From: Leisingera sp. ANG-M7
GTDB lineage: Bacteria > Pseudomonadota > Alphaproteobacteria > Rhodobacterales > Rhodobacteraceae
Length of the DNA stretch: 64,000 nucleotides
NCBI RefSeq assembly: GCF_000813965.1
Contig: NZ_JWLI01000017.1
Span: forward strand, 69,478 to 133,477
Direction of reading: 5' to 3'
The notes beneath the pieces are model-generated. The model had not been told where the DNA came from. It saw nothing but the letters and a program-made list of their open reading frames with translations, and made no database searches. Shown here one piece after another: positions 52,132 to 60,846 of the stretch (position 1 is the stretch's first letter; the number at the start of each line of letters is the position of its first letter). The translations under genes were made by a program, and so were the position numbers.

Positions 52132-54078
52132 TTACAGAAGGTCCGGCGGGGTGGCTTCCACCGCCAGTGCCTTTGTAACATTTTCGAGGCTTTCCACCTT
52201 GGTCTGTTTTTCGCCAAGACGGCGGACAGAGACGGTGCGCTCCTCCACCTCGCGGTGGCCGACGGCGAGAATGACCGGAACCTTGCCCACGGAATGTTCG
52301 CGGACCTTGTAGTTGATCTTCTCGTTGCGGATGTCGGCCTCGGCCCGCACGCCGGCTTTCTTCAGTTCGGCCACGACGTCCTGCACATAGTCATCGGCGT
52401 CGGAGGTGATCGAGGCGACCACCACCTGGCGCGGCGCCAGCCAGAACGGCAGCTTGCCAGCGTGTTCCTCGATCAGGATGCCGATGAAACGCTCAAAGGA
52501 GCCGAGGGTGGCGCGGTGCAGCATGACCGGGCGGTGCTTGGCACCGTCGGCGCCGATATAGGTGGCGTCCAGGCGTTCGGGCAGAACAAAGTCCACCTGG
52601 TGGGTGCCGCACTGCCAGTCGCGGCCGATGGCGTCGGTCAGAACGAATTCCAGCTTGGGGCCGTAGAAGGCGCCTTCGCCCGGGTTCAGTTCCGGCTCGA
52701 TCCCGGCGGCGCGGGTGGCGGACAGAAGCGCGGCCTCTGCCTTGTCCCAGACCTCATCGGAACCGGCGCGGGTGTCCGGGCGGTCAGAGAATTTGACCGA
52801 GAACTTCTCGAACCCCAGATCCTTGTAGATCTTTGACAGGAAGTCGATGAACTCCGCGGTTTCGGATTCGATCTGATCCTCGGCGCAGAAGATGTGGCCG
52901 TCATCCTGGGTAAAGCCGCGCACCCGCATGATGCCGTGCAGCGCGCCCGAGGGCTCATACCGGTTGCAGGAGCCGAACTCGGCCATCCGCAGCGGCAGGT
53001 CGCGGTAGGATTTGAGGCCCTGGTTGAAGATCTGCACGTGGCAGGGGCAGTTCATCGGCTTCAGCGCGTTCACCGCCTTTTCGCGGGCGTGCTCCTCGTC
53101 GACTTCGACGATGAACATGTTCTCCTGGTATTTGTCCCAGTGGCCCGAGGCTTCCCACAATTTGCGGTCGACGACCTGCGGGGTGTTCACTTCGACATAG
53201 CCGCCCTTGCGCTGCTGGCGGCGCATGTAGTCCTGCAGCTGGGTGTAGACGGTCCAGCCGTTCGGGTGCCAGAAGATCTGGCCCGGTGCCTCTTCCTGCA
53301 TGTGGAACAGGTCCATTTCGCGGCCCAGTTTGCGGTGGTCGCGCTTGGCGGCCTCTTCCAGCATGTGGAGATGCGCTTTCAGCTTTTCCTTGCCGGTGAA
53401 GGCAACGCCGTAGATCCGCTGCAGCATTGCGCGGGAGCTGTCGCCGCGCCAGTAGGCGCCTGCGATGCTCATCAGCTTGAATGCATCGCCGGGCAACTGG
53501 CCGGTGTGCTGCAGGTGCGGGCCGCGGCAAAGGTCCTGCCAGTCGCCGTGCCAGTACATCCGCAGCGGCTCATTGCCGGGGATGCTTTCGATCAGTTCGA
53601 CCTTATAGGGTTCGTTGTTGTCGGTGTAATGCTGGATCGCGCGGTCGCGTTCCCACACTTCGGTGCGGACTTCATCACGCTTGTTGATGATTTCCTTCAT
53701 CTTTTTCTCGATGGCGCCGAGATCCTCCGGGGTGAAGGGCTCAGCCCGGTCGAAGTCGTAGTACCAGCCGTTCTCAATGACCGGGCCAATGGTGACCTTG
53801 GTGTCGGGCCAGATTTCCTGCACCGCGCGCGCCATCACATGCGCCAGGTCGTGGCGGATCAGCTCATTGGCCTGGACCTCATCCTTCATGGTGTGGATGG
53901 CGATGGTGGCGTCGCCTTCGATTGGCCACTGCAGGTCCCAGTGCTGATCGTTGACGGTGGCAGAGATGGCCTTCTTGGCCAGCGAGGTCGAGATGCCGGC
54001 AGCCACCTGCGCAGGGGTTATACCTGCGTCGTAGGATCGTGCATTGCCATCGGGGAAAGTGAGAGAGATTTGGGCCAT
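52132..54078 (-). CDS. thrS: Threonyl-tRNA synthetase
   Basis: 648 aa with TGS domain (residues 1-62), the [13 protein letters not shown] second domain, class II catalytic core ([10 protein letters not shown] zinc region; [19 protein letters not shown], in part) and C-terminal anticodon domain. ATG 54078 follows GAGGAG. The frame stays open further upstream but that portion has no homology. Own terminator; the downstream buf operon is separate. Confidence 0.96.
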   Translation of the reverse strand: MAQISLTFPDGNARSYDAGITPAQVAAGISTSLAKKAISATVNDQHWDLQWPIEGDATIAIHTMKDEVQANELIRHDLAHVMARAVQEIWPDTKVTIGPVIENGWYYDFDRAEPFTPEDLGAIEKKMKEIINKRDEVRTEVWERDRAIQHYTDNNEPYKVELIESIPGNEPLRMYWHGDWQDLCRGPHLQHTGQLPGDAFKLMSIAGAYWRGDSSRAMLQRIYGVAFTGKEKLKAHLHMLEEAAKRDHRKLGREMDLFHMQEEAPGQIFWHPNGWTVYTQLQDYMRRQQRKGGYVEVNTPQVVDRKLWEASGHWDKYQENMFIVEVDEEHAREKAVNALKPMNCPCHVQIFNQGLKSYRDLPLRMAEFGSCNRYEPSGALHGIMRVRGFTQDDGHIFCAEDQIESETAEFIDFLSKIYKDLGFEKFSVKFSDRPDTRAGSDEVWDKAEAALLSATRAAGIEPELNPGEGAFYGPKLEFVLTDAIGRDWQCGTHQVDFVLPERLDATYIGADGAKHRPVMLHRATLGSFERFIGILIEEHAGKLPFWLAPRQVVVASITSDADDYVQDVVAELKKAGVRAEADIRNEKINYKVREHSVGKVPVILAVGHREVEERTVSVRRLGEKQTKVESLENVTKALAVEATPPDLL

Positions 54079-54358
54079 GGTCTGGCTGCTCCTCGTCGGT
54101 TTGGCGCCCACAGAACGCCCGGTTGCGGGTATGTGTTTGGTCTGCGCGTTTTGCTGCCAATACAAGGGCAAGTCAAGGCGGCATTGCATGTGATTGTAAT
54201 TGCGCAGGAATTTCCGTTTGTGTGCCTGTGCATGCGATTGTACAAATATGTATACCGCTAAGCAATTGAAAAATAACAAAAAAATTGTTGCCATGAATGG
54301 CGATCCGGGGCAGGGTGGCCGAAATCTTAGGCCCAATGGACATACCAGGAGTGTTCCG

Positions 54359-54607
54359 ATGACCCGCCCGAACCCGAACTTTGACCTGACGGTTGAAGAT
54401 GTGGATCTGATTGAAACCGCACTGTGCCAGTCGCAGAAAATCCTGTCGCACCGCCATCTGTCTTATGAGCACGGCGCGCAGATCGAAGGCGGAGCAAACA
54501 TGGAGAAGGCGGTGCAGACCGGGGAGGTCCTGAGCCGGATTCAGAACCTGCTGGGCCGTTTGCAGATGCAAAAGGTGAGCGGGACACCTGCCGCCGGACT
54601 GTCCTGA
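54359..54607 (+). CDS. Small helical protein of unknown function
   Basis: 82 aa, soluble and mainly helical ([19 protein letters not shown], ...[23 protein letters not shown]). AGGAG lies 7 nt before the ATG, so translation is well supported. No family recognised. It is divergent from thrS. Confidence 0.6.
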   Translation: MTRPNPNFDLTVEDVDLIETALCQSQKILSHRHLSYEHGAQIEGGANMEKAVQTGEVLSRIQNLLGRLQMQKVSGTPAAGLS

Positions 54608-54622
54608 TCCTCCGCCGGGCAA

Positions 54623-54672
54623 GCGAGGGGCCAGCCCCTCGCGCTCCCCGGGATATTTTCAGCCAGATGAAG
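54623..54672. repeat. Roseobacter-type intergenic repeat, form B
   Basis: Perfect hairpin GCGAGGGGC-CA-GCCCCTCGC followed by TCCCCGGGATATTTT and CCAGATGAAGA. Same layout as the block at 33160-33220. Confidence 0.5.
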
Positions 54673-54683
54673 ACGATCCCGGT

Positions 54684-55688
54684 TTATTGGGCTGGTGAGG
54701 GCACGCCTTCGCGGATCATGGCGGAGTAGTCGGGACCGACCCCATGCGCCTGTGCGATCGGTGTGACGCTGCCAAGCGCGCGCAGGTTTTCGACGCTGCG
54801 GCTCTGGTCAAGCACGCCTTGCTCCCAGGCAAACTCCGGCAGGTAGCCATTGGCCAGCACCCGCCAGTCCAGCGGCACCTCGTCCGCAAAGCTGCGGATC
54901 AGGGTCATCACCACCGTGGTGCAATTGGTGGTCAGGGAGTTGTACCACTGGGGCCGGGCTGCCAGGCTGTTGGCGGTCTCAACATATTTCAGCAGCAGTT
55001 CCCGCCCGGTGTCGGGGCTCACACCGATGCGGAACAGCTGCACATCCTCGCCGCGGGCATTGGTGCGGGTGCCGACCAGATCGCGCTCGTCGGCGGCGAT
55101 CAGAACCAGGGTGTTGGATTTGAACAGGTCGGCAATGGGAGAGAAACCGCCGCCCAGCTGACGCCGCACCTCGACGGACCAGGCGATGTGGTCGCCGCCC
55201 TCAAAGCCGAAGCTGACGATCATATGTGCCATCTGCGGGCCTGCCCAATAGGACATGAAGAGGTCGGTGGATTGCAGCTTGGTCAGGTCGTAGCTGCGGG
55301 TCTCCCAGGCCTCGGCGAAGTCTTCCGGCGTTTCCCATGCGAAGTTGCGCACGTTTTCGAGGGTGAGGATGTCGCCCTCGAACGTGCCGGTCACCTGGCG
55401 GGCCACATCGGGCGACCAGTTGCGCTCTGCGGGCGGGGTGAGGGTGGACCACCACAGGATGACGGCAGCCATCGCCAGCGCAAAAGTGGTGAGCGCGCGC
55501 AAGGCGCGGCGGCGGAACATGCTTGCGATTACGGCAACACCCAGCAGGCCAAAGCCGCTCGCCAAGGCCCCGCGGCCCAGTGTCTCAAAGGGCAGCCGGT
55601 ACCATAGGGCCATGACGGCCCAAACTGTTGCCAGGGCCACTGCAATGATCGCGGCGCCAGTGAAAATGCCCTTGATGAGTCTGAACAT
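54684..55688 (-). CDS. DUF4105 family membrane protein
   Basis: 334 aa. Three N-terminal hydrophobic segments (MFRLIKGIFTGAAIIAVALATVWAV, in part, then two more up to residue 80) precede the DUF4105 domain with SFGFEGGDHIAWSVEVRR and NCTTVVMTLIRSF. The Cys/His arrangement (TNCTT and GDHIAWS) recalls papain-like folds, but activity is unproven. ATG at 55688 is used; the longer frame has no support. Confidence 0.75.
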   Translation of the reverse strand: MFRLIKGIFTGAAIIAVALATVWAVMALWYRLPFETLGRGALASGFGLLGVAVIASMFRRRALRALTTFALAMAAVILWWSTLTPPAERNWSPDVARQVTGTFEGDILTLENVRNFAWETPEDFAEAWETRSYDLTKLQSTDLFMSYWAGPQMAHMIVSFGFEGGDHIAWSVEVRRQLGGGFSPIADLFKSNTLVLIAADERDLVGTRTNARGEDVQLFRIGVSPDTGRELLLKYVETANSLAARPQWYNSLTTNCTTVVMTLIRSFADEVPLDWRVLANGYLPEFAWEQGVLDQSRSVENLRALGSVTPIAQAHGVGPDYSAMIREGVPSPAQ

Positions 55689-55821
55689 GCCCCCGGGGTC
55701 CTTCAAAAAATTTTGCGGACCATAAGGAAGTCGGCAGGGGAGTTGCAAGCAGGCAGTGCAGCTGCTTGCGGGGCGGGCGGAGCCGTGCCACATCTTGGGA
55801 AAAGCACAGGAGAGCAAAGAC

Positions 55822-56571
55822 ATGCCAGCTGCATCATACCTTGAGACCGCCCAGGGCCGCCGGATTGCCTATCATCTGAGCGAGGGGCAAGGGCCGTGCG
55901 TGGTATTCCTGGGCGGGCTGAAGTCGGACATGGAAGGCACCAAGGCGGTGCATCTGGAGGCCTGGGCGAAGGCACGCGGACAGGCGTTTCTGCGGTTCGA
56001 CTATTCCGGTCATGGCGAAAGCTCCGGCACGTTCGAGGAAGGCTGCATCGGCGACTGGCATGAGGACACGCTGGAGGCGGTTGCGCAGCTGACTGAAGGC
56101 GTGATCGTACCCGTGGGCTCCTCCATGGGCGGCTGGCAGGCGCTATTGCTGGCGCGGGAGATGCCGGAACGGATCAAGGGCCTGGTGACCATCGCGGCGG
56201 CGCCGGATTTCACCGAGGACGGCTATTGGGCCAATTTTTCGGATGCGCAAAAGGCCGAGCTGGAGAGCCGCGGCTATGTGGAGCTGCCGAGCGACTATAT
56301 GGAGCCCTACCATATCTCCAAGCGGATGATCGAAGACGGACGCAAGCGGCTGGTGCTGCGGACGCCGCTGTTCCTGCCCTTCAAGGTACGCTGTCTGCAG
56401 GGAACGGCGGATACCGCGGTGTCGACAGAGACCGCGCTGCGGCTGATGGAGCATGCGACTTGTCCCGACATGCGGCTGAACCTGGTGAAGGACGCGGATC
56501 ACCGGTTCTCGGACGAGGCCTGTCTGCAGATGATCGAGGATGCGGTACTGGACGTCCTGGGCACCGCCTGA
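55822..56571 (+). CDS. Alpha/beta hydrolase (ABHD10-like)
   Basis: 249 aa. The oxyanion strand VVFLGGLKSDMEGTKA, the nucleophile elbow GSSMGG (Ser101), GTADTAVS (acid) and DADHRFSD (His) complete the triad. Close to bacterial esterases resembling mitochondrial ABHD10. Its stop overlaps the next gene's start by one base (TGATG), so it heads a three-gene run. Confidence 0.82.
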   Translation: MPAASYLETAQGRRIAYHLSEGQGPCVVFLGGLKSDMEGTKAVHLEAWAKARGQAFLRFDYSGHGESSGTFEEGCIGDWHEDTLEAVAQLTEGVIVPVGSSMGGWQALLLAREMPERIKGLVTIAAAPDFTEDGYWANFSDAQKAELESRGYVELPSDYMEPYHISKRMIEDGRKRLVLRTPLFLPFKVRCLQGTADTAVSTETALRLMEHATCPDMRLNLVKDADHRFSDEACLQMIEDAVLDVLGTA

Positions 56572-57560
56572 TGCGCCGGTTCGGGCGTGCCTTGGGGCGA
56601 GGGCTGCTGGCCCTGGCGGTGCCCGTTGCGGCGCTGACGGTCTTTGGCCCTTACGAGGAGGTGGACCTGACCGCCAGTTTCGATGCACGCAAGTTTGGCG
56701 AAGGTGTTCAGGTTTATTTCGAAAGCGTCGAGAGTCGGTTCGATGACATTACGCCCGGCACGGAAAAGCGCGTGGTTTGGGCCGGGCAAGCAGAGACACG
56801 GACGCCGGTGTCAGTCCTTTACATCCATGGGTTTTCCGCCACCTCCGAGGAAGTCCGACCGGTGCCGGACCGGGTGGCTGCAGGCCTTGGCGCCAATCTG
56901 GTCTTTACCCGGCTGACCGGCCATGGGCGCACTGGCGTGGCGATGCTGGAAGGCACGCCCAAGGCCTGGATGCAGGACACCGCCGAGGCGCTGGCGGCTG
57001 CAGCGCACGTTGGGGACCGGGTCGTTGTGATTGCCAATTCCACAGGTGCAGCCCTTGCGACTGTGGCAGCGCTGGACACGGACCTGGCGCAGAACATCGA
57101 TGCGATGGTGCTGATGTCGCCGAATTACGGGTTGAACTCGGTGTTTGCACCCCTGCTGACCTGGCCTGCAGCACGTTATTGGCTGCCGCCGCTGGCCGGG
57201 CGCGAGATTGAACTGCCGGTGCGCAGCGAAGCCTATGAACGGTTCTGGACCACGCGTTATCCGTCTCAGGCGGTGCTGCCAATGGCGGCAATGGTGAATG
57301 CGGTCCGGGAGATGGATCTCAGCGATACTGATGTTCCCGTATTGTTCTGGTATTCCGTTGGCGATAAAGTGGTGCGGCCGGACCTTGCAGCGGAGGTCGC
57401 CGCGGCCTGGGGCGGCCCGGTTGCGGTGAGCCTGGTTCCGCCGGGGGCTGCGGACGATGTGCATGGCCATATTCTGGCCGGGGATATCGTGTCGCCCAGC
57501 CAGACGCAGGCAACGGTGGACGGCATTTTGAATTGGTTGAAAACACAAGGATTTGAATGA
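56571..57560 (+). CDS. Alpha/beta hydrolase with atypical elbow, membrane-anchored
   Basis: 329 aa. An N-terminal hydrophobic stretch (LLALAVPVAALTVFG) looks like a signal anchor, so the enzyme may face the periplasm. The oxyanion strand is YIHGFSATSEE; the nucleophile elbow reads ANSTGA (Ser157), missing the first Gly of GxSxG; the acid and His are in YSVGDKVVRPD and DDVHGHI. Stop overlaps the start of the VOC gene (ATGA). Confidence 0.75.
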   Translation: MRRFGRALGRGLLALAVPVAALTVFGPYEEVDLTASFDARKFGEGVQVYFESVESRFDDITPGTEKRVVWAGQAETRTPVSVLYIHGFSATSEEVRPVPDRVAAGLGANLVFTRLTGHGRTGVAMLEGTPKAWMQDTAEALAAAAHVGDRVVVIANSTGAALATVAALDTDLAQNIDAMVLMSPNYGLNSVFAPLLTWPAARYWLPPLAGREIELPVRSEAYERFWTTRYPSQAVLPMAAMVNAVREMDLSDTDVPVLFWYSVGDKVVRPDLAAEVAAAWGGPVAVSLVPPGAADDVHGHILAGDIVSPSQTQATVDGILNWLKTQGFE

Positions 57561-57985
57561 TGGAACAAAGGGTGAGCCTGATTACACTGGGCGTGCCGGA
57601 TATGGAAAAGGCCGCCGCCTTTTACGAGGCTCTGGGTTGGAAGCGGGCTGAAAGCCCGGATGGCGTCATTGCATTTGATCTGATTTCGCAGACACTGGGC
57701 CTCTATCCGCTGGCGGCGCTGGCGGAGGATATCGGCCTGCCGCCAGAGGCCTTGGGAACCGGCGCCATGACGCTGAGCCACAACACCCGCAGCAAGGAGG
57801 AGGTGGCACAGCTTCTGGCAGCGGCAGAGGACGCGGGGGCGGAGGTGCTGAAGCCTGCGCAGGATGTGTTCTGGGGCGGCCATCACGGGTATTTCCGCAG
57901 CCCGGACGGGCATGTCTGGGAAGTCGCCTTTAACCCGTTCTCGCCGCTGGCCGAGAACGGTGCGTTCCGCTGGAACGGTTACTGA
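57557..57985 (+). CDS. VOC family protein
   Basis: 142 aa, glyoxalase/bleomycin-resistance fold, two beta-alpha-beta-beta-beta units (RVSLITLGVPDMEKAAAFYEALGW and HGYFRSPDGHVWEVAFNPF, in part). Only weak metal-site signs, so substrate and chemistry are unknown. Third gene of the overlapping hydrolase run, probably co-translated with it. Confidence 0.75.
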   Translation: MMEQRVSLITLGVPDMEKAAAFYEALGWKRAESPDGVIAFDLISQTLGLYPLAALAEDIGLPPEALGTGAMTLSHNTRSKEEVAQLLAAAEDAGAEVLKPAQDVFWGGHHGYFRSPDGHVWEVAFNPFSPLAENGAFRWNGY

Positions 57986-58106
57986 GCGTGGCGCGCTGGC
58001 GGCAGTTCTTTTGTAAATTGCCGCCATTCCGCGGATTTCCTTGATCCGCAGGTTTGCTGTGCGCAGAATTCCCTTACGGGTGTGAGGCAAACCGCGAGGG
58101 CAGGAC

Positions 58107-58868
58107 ATGCCTAATGATCAGCAACCGTGCCGCGAACCTTTGGTTCTGCTGCCGGGCATGATGTGCGACGGCCGGATTTTCTACGCTCAGGTTCGAACGT
58201 TTTCCGGCAGCATGCCGGTGATGGTGCTGCCGCTGGCCGGCGGCGACACGGTCGAGAAGATCGCTGCCCGGATGCTGAGCCATCTGCCGCCGCGTTTTGC
58301 CCTGGCGGGATTTTCGATGGGCGGCATTCTGGCAATGGAACTGGTGCGCCGGGCGCCGGAGAGGATCAGCCGCCTGTGTGTTATCGGGGCCAGCCCGCTG
58401 GCCGAGACGCCGGACCAGGCCGCCAGCCGGGAGCCGCAGATCGTCGCAGCCCGCGCCGGACGGCTGGAGGATGTGCTGCGCGAGACGATGCCGACTGAAG
58501 CGCTTGCCCCGGGGCCCCTGCGCTTGGAGGTGCACAAGCTGTTTTGCCGGATGGGCATGGAGCTGGGGCCGGAATTGTATGTGGCGCAGGCACGTGCGCT
58601 GCAGCGGCGGCCGGACCAGCAGGCCGCGATGCGGCGGGTGCATGTGCCCACACTGGTTCTGGGCGGTGAGCATGACACGATCGTGCCGCCGGCCAAGCTG
58701 GACCTGCTGGCACAGCTGATCCCCGATGCGCGGCTGGAAATCCTGCCGGATGCCGGGCATTTTCCGGTGCTGGAGCAGCCGGATGCAGTGAACCGGGCGC
58801 TGCTGCACTGGCTGGCAGAGCCGGTTGCCGAACCGGATACCACCCCCGCCATGTGTGCTCAGGGGTAG
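58107..58868 (+). CDS. Alpha/beta fold hydrolase
   Basis: 253 aa. Oxyanion strand LVLLPGMMCDGRIF, nucleophile elbow GFSMGG (Ser70), acid GEHDTIVPP, His DAGHFPVLEQP. Related to esterases and haloperoxidase-like hydrolases; substrate unknown. It ends 10 nt inside the convergent DUF6151 gene. Confidence 0.8.
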   Translation: MPNDQQPCREPLVLLPGMMCDGRIFYAQVRTFSGSMPVMVLPLAGGDTVEKIAARMLSHLPPRFALAGFSMGGILAMELVRRAPERISRLCVIGASPLAETPDQAASREPQIVAARAGRLEDVLRETMPTEALAPGPLRLEVHKLFCRMGMELGPELYVAQARALQRRPDQQAAMRRVHVPTLVLGGEHDTIVPPAKLDLLAQLIPDARLEILPDAGHFPVLEQPDAVNRALLHWLAEPVAEPDTTPAMCAQG

Positions 58869-59431
58869 AGTTTTGCGCGCTCTGCCTTGCTGATCAGCTG
58901 AGGCTCTGCCACCGGTTTGCCGGTGTCCGCATCAAAGAATGGCGTGTCCTTCCACCGGCCGGACAGCCGCGCGGTGATCATCCGGCTGAGGATGCCCCAG
59001 GCCATGGCGCCGCCGCCCTTGGTGCGGGCTTGTTTGTCGGGGGCGGGGATGAAGGCCCTGGCCCGGATCTTGCCTAGGGCGGACTTGTCTTGAAACATGT
59101 CAGAGCGCATGCCGGCAAAGGGCAGCCCGGGTTTGGCCAGGGTGTTGGCAAAGGGTGTGCCGCAGCAGGATGCATACCAGCGCAACGGCCCGCGGGGGCC
59201 GAGGCGGAGCGCCTTCAGATGCTCCGCGCCTTGGGTGATGGAGATTGTATCAGGGGCGAGCTGGAACAGATCGACTGGGTCCGGGGCCGGGTCGGGCTGG
59301 CCGTGGTACAGCTCATTGGCGCGGCAATCGGCGCAATAGCAGACAACGCGGGTGCCGGTTTTGATGCCTTGCGCCGCAACTTCACCGCGCAAGGTCCCGC
59401 AATTGCAGGAAAACGCCAGCCCGTCCGCCAT
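58859..59431 (-). CDS. DUF6151 / GFA-like zinc protein
   Basis: 190 aa. Cys motifs CNCG (near residue 9), CYCADC (near 31) and CCGTPF (near 88) resemble the glutathione-dependent formaldehyde-activating (GFA/Mss4) zinc sites. The family is of unknown activity. It lies 4 nt after phaZ on the same strand and is probably in its transcript. Confidence 0.72.
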   Translation of the reverse strand: MADGLAFSCNCGTLRGEVAAQGIKTGTRVVCYCADCRANELYHGQPDPAPDPVDLFQLAPDTISITQGAEHLKALRLGPRGPLRWYASCCGTPFANTLAKPGLPFAGMRSDMFQDKSALGKIRARAFIPAPDKQARTKGGGAMAWGILSRMITARLSGRWKDTPFFDADTGKPVAEPQLISKAERAKLYP

Positions 59432-59435
59432 GCGG

Positions 59436-60713
59436 TCAGGCGGCCGTGTTCTTGTTGGCGGGTTTTCGGTCCGGCGTCTTCTGGCGGCTGTTGGCGTTCA
59501 TGAAGTCGATCACCAGCGGGCGGATGTTGTTGCGCCAGCTGCGGCCCGCGAAGATGCCGTAGTGGCCGGCACCGGGCTCCACATGGCTGGCTTTCTTCTC
59601 TTCCGGCAGGCCGGTGCAGAGGTCCAGTGCGGCGATGCATTGGCCGGGGGCAGAGATGTCGTCCTTGGCGCCTTCAACGGTTTTGACCGCCACATCGGTG
59701 ATTTTGGAGAAGTCCACCTTGTGGCCGTTCACGACGAACTCGTTGCGGGCGATTTCGCGGTTCTTGAAGATGCGTTCGACAGTGGACAGGTAGAATTCTG
59801 CCGTCATGTCCATCACCGCCAGGTATTCGTCATAGAAGCGGTTGTGGGCATCGTGGTCGGAGGCTTCGCCGCGGGACACGCGCTGGATCTGGTCCATGAA
59901 GGCCTTGGAATGCCGTTCTCCGTTCATCGACATGAAGGATGCCAGCTGCAGGAGGCCCGGGTAGACCTTGCGGCCGACGCCCTTGTACTTGTAGCCGACG
60001 CGCTGGATCATGGTTTCCTCGAGCTGGCCCATGGTGACACGGCGCCCGAAGTCGGTGACTTCGGTCGGGGTGGCGTCCGGGTCCACCGGGCCGCCGATCA
60101 GCGTCAGCGAGGACGGTTGCGCCTTGGGATCCTGCTCTGCCAGATAAGCGGTGGCAGCCAGGGTCAGCGGCACCGGCTGGCAGACCGCAACAACATGGAT
60201 GTCGGGACCCAGCTCACGCATGAAGTCGACGAGGTAAAGGGTGTAATCCTCAACGTCGAATTTACCTGCAGAAACAGGGATGTCGCGGGCGTTGTGCCAG
60301 TCCGTCACATAGACTTCACAGTTCCTGATCAGACTTTGAACGGTAGAGCGGAGGAGCGTGGCGTAATGGCCGGACATCGGGGCGACCAGCAGTACTTTAC
60401 GCGGCTGCTCCTCGCGTCCGCTGACCTTGAAATGGATGAGGTCGCCAAAGGGGCGTTCCACCACATTGGTGATTTCAACGACGTGGTCCTTGCCGTCTTC
60501 GCAGGTGAAGGAGGGAATGCCCCAATCGGGTTTCACCACCATGCGCTGGTAAGTACGTTCCGTCACTTCGCCCCAGGCGGCCATCCAGCTGAGGGCAGGG
60601 TTTGGCAAGGCGGAAAAGACCGGGTAAGATGCCATGGAGAGGGCGGTGGCTCCCAACCATTGGTTGGTGTTCCGGACGGTCTCCATCAGGTCGTAGGTCA
60701 TCATGTATCGCAT
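59436..60713 (-). CDS. phaZ: Intracellular polyhydroxyalkanoate depolymerase
   Basis: 425 aa, PhaZ of the native-granule type. Catalytic Cys178 is in VAVCQPVP, and the His in PGAGHYGIFAGRSWR near residue 386. APMSGHYATLLRSTV is the conserved oxyanion-side block. Degrades stored PHA to hydroxyacids. ATG 60713 follows AAGGAG. Divergent from phaC across a 133-nt control region with PhaR-like operators. Confidence 0.92.
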   Translation of the reverse strand: MRYMMTYDLMETVRNTNQWLGATALSMASYPVFSALPNPALSWMAAWGEVTERTYQRMVVKPDWGIPSFTCEDGKDHVVEITNVVERPFGDLIHFKVSGREEQPRKVLLVAPMSGHYATLLRSTVQSLIRNCEVYVTDWHNARDIPVSAGKFDVEDYTLYLVDFMRELGPDIHVVAVCQPVPLTLAATAYLAEQDPKAQPSSLTLIGGPVDPDATPTEVTDFGRRVTMGQLEETMIQRVGYKYKGVGRKVYPGLLQLASFMSMNGERHSKAFMDQIQRVSRGEASDHDAHNRFYDEYLAVMDMTAEFYLSTVERIFKNREIARNEFVVNGHKVDFSKITDVAVKTVEGAKDDISAPGQCIAALDLCTGLPEEKKASHVEPGAGHYGIFAGRSWRNNIRPLVIDFMNANSRQKTPDRKPANKNTAA

Positions 60714-60797
60714 GCGCGTCTCCTTCGGGCTTTGCCCCAGCGTCATCGGACCAACAAATCCGGACTATCGGACCAATCGCCGCTTTGCCCTGAAAAT

Positions 60798-60824
60798 TGC
60801 AGAAGAGTATTCTGCATAGCAGAA
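60798..60824. promoter_or_regulatory. PhaR-type operator, phaZ/phaC control region
   Basis: Two overlapping inverted repeats: TGCAGAA-N5-TTCTGCA (60798-60816) and TTCTGC-ATA-GCAGAA (60810-60824). The second contains CTGC-N3-GCAG, the consensus known for PhaR in Rhodobacter/Paracoccus. It is centred about 35 nt before the phaC ATG, so would block phaC translation-start proximal transcription. Confidence 0.75.
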
Positions 60825-60846
60825 AGCCTATGAGGGATTCTTTTAT

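Noticed and set aside
52894-54261. Long plus-strand frame (455 codons) opposite thrS
   Set aside because: Shadow of the threonyl-tRNA synthetase gene; composition has no domain pattern.
59352-60833. Long plus-strand frame (493 codons) opposite phaZ
   Set aside because: Runs antisense to a clear PhaZ and across its promoter; no family signs.
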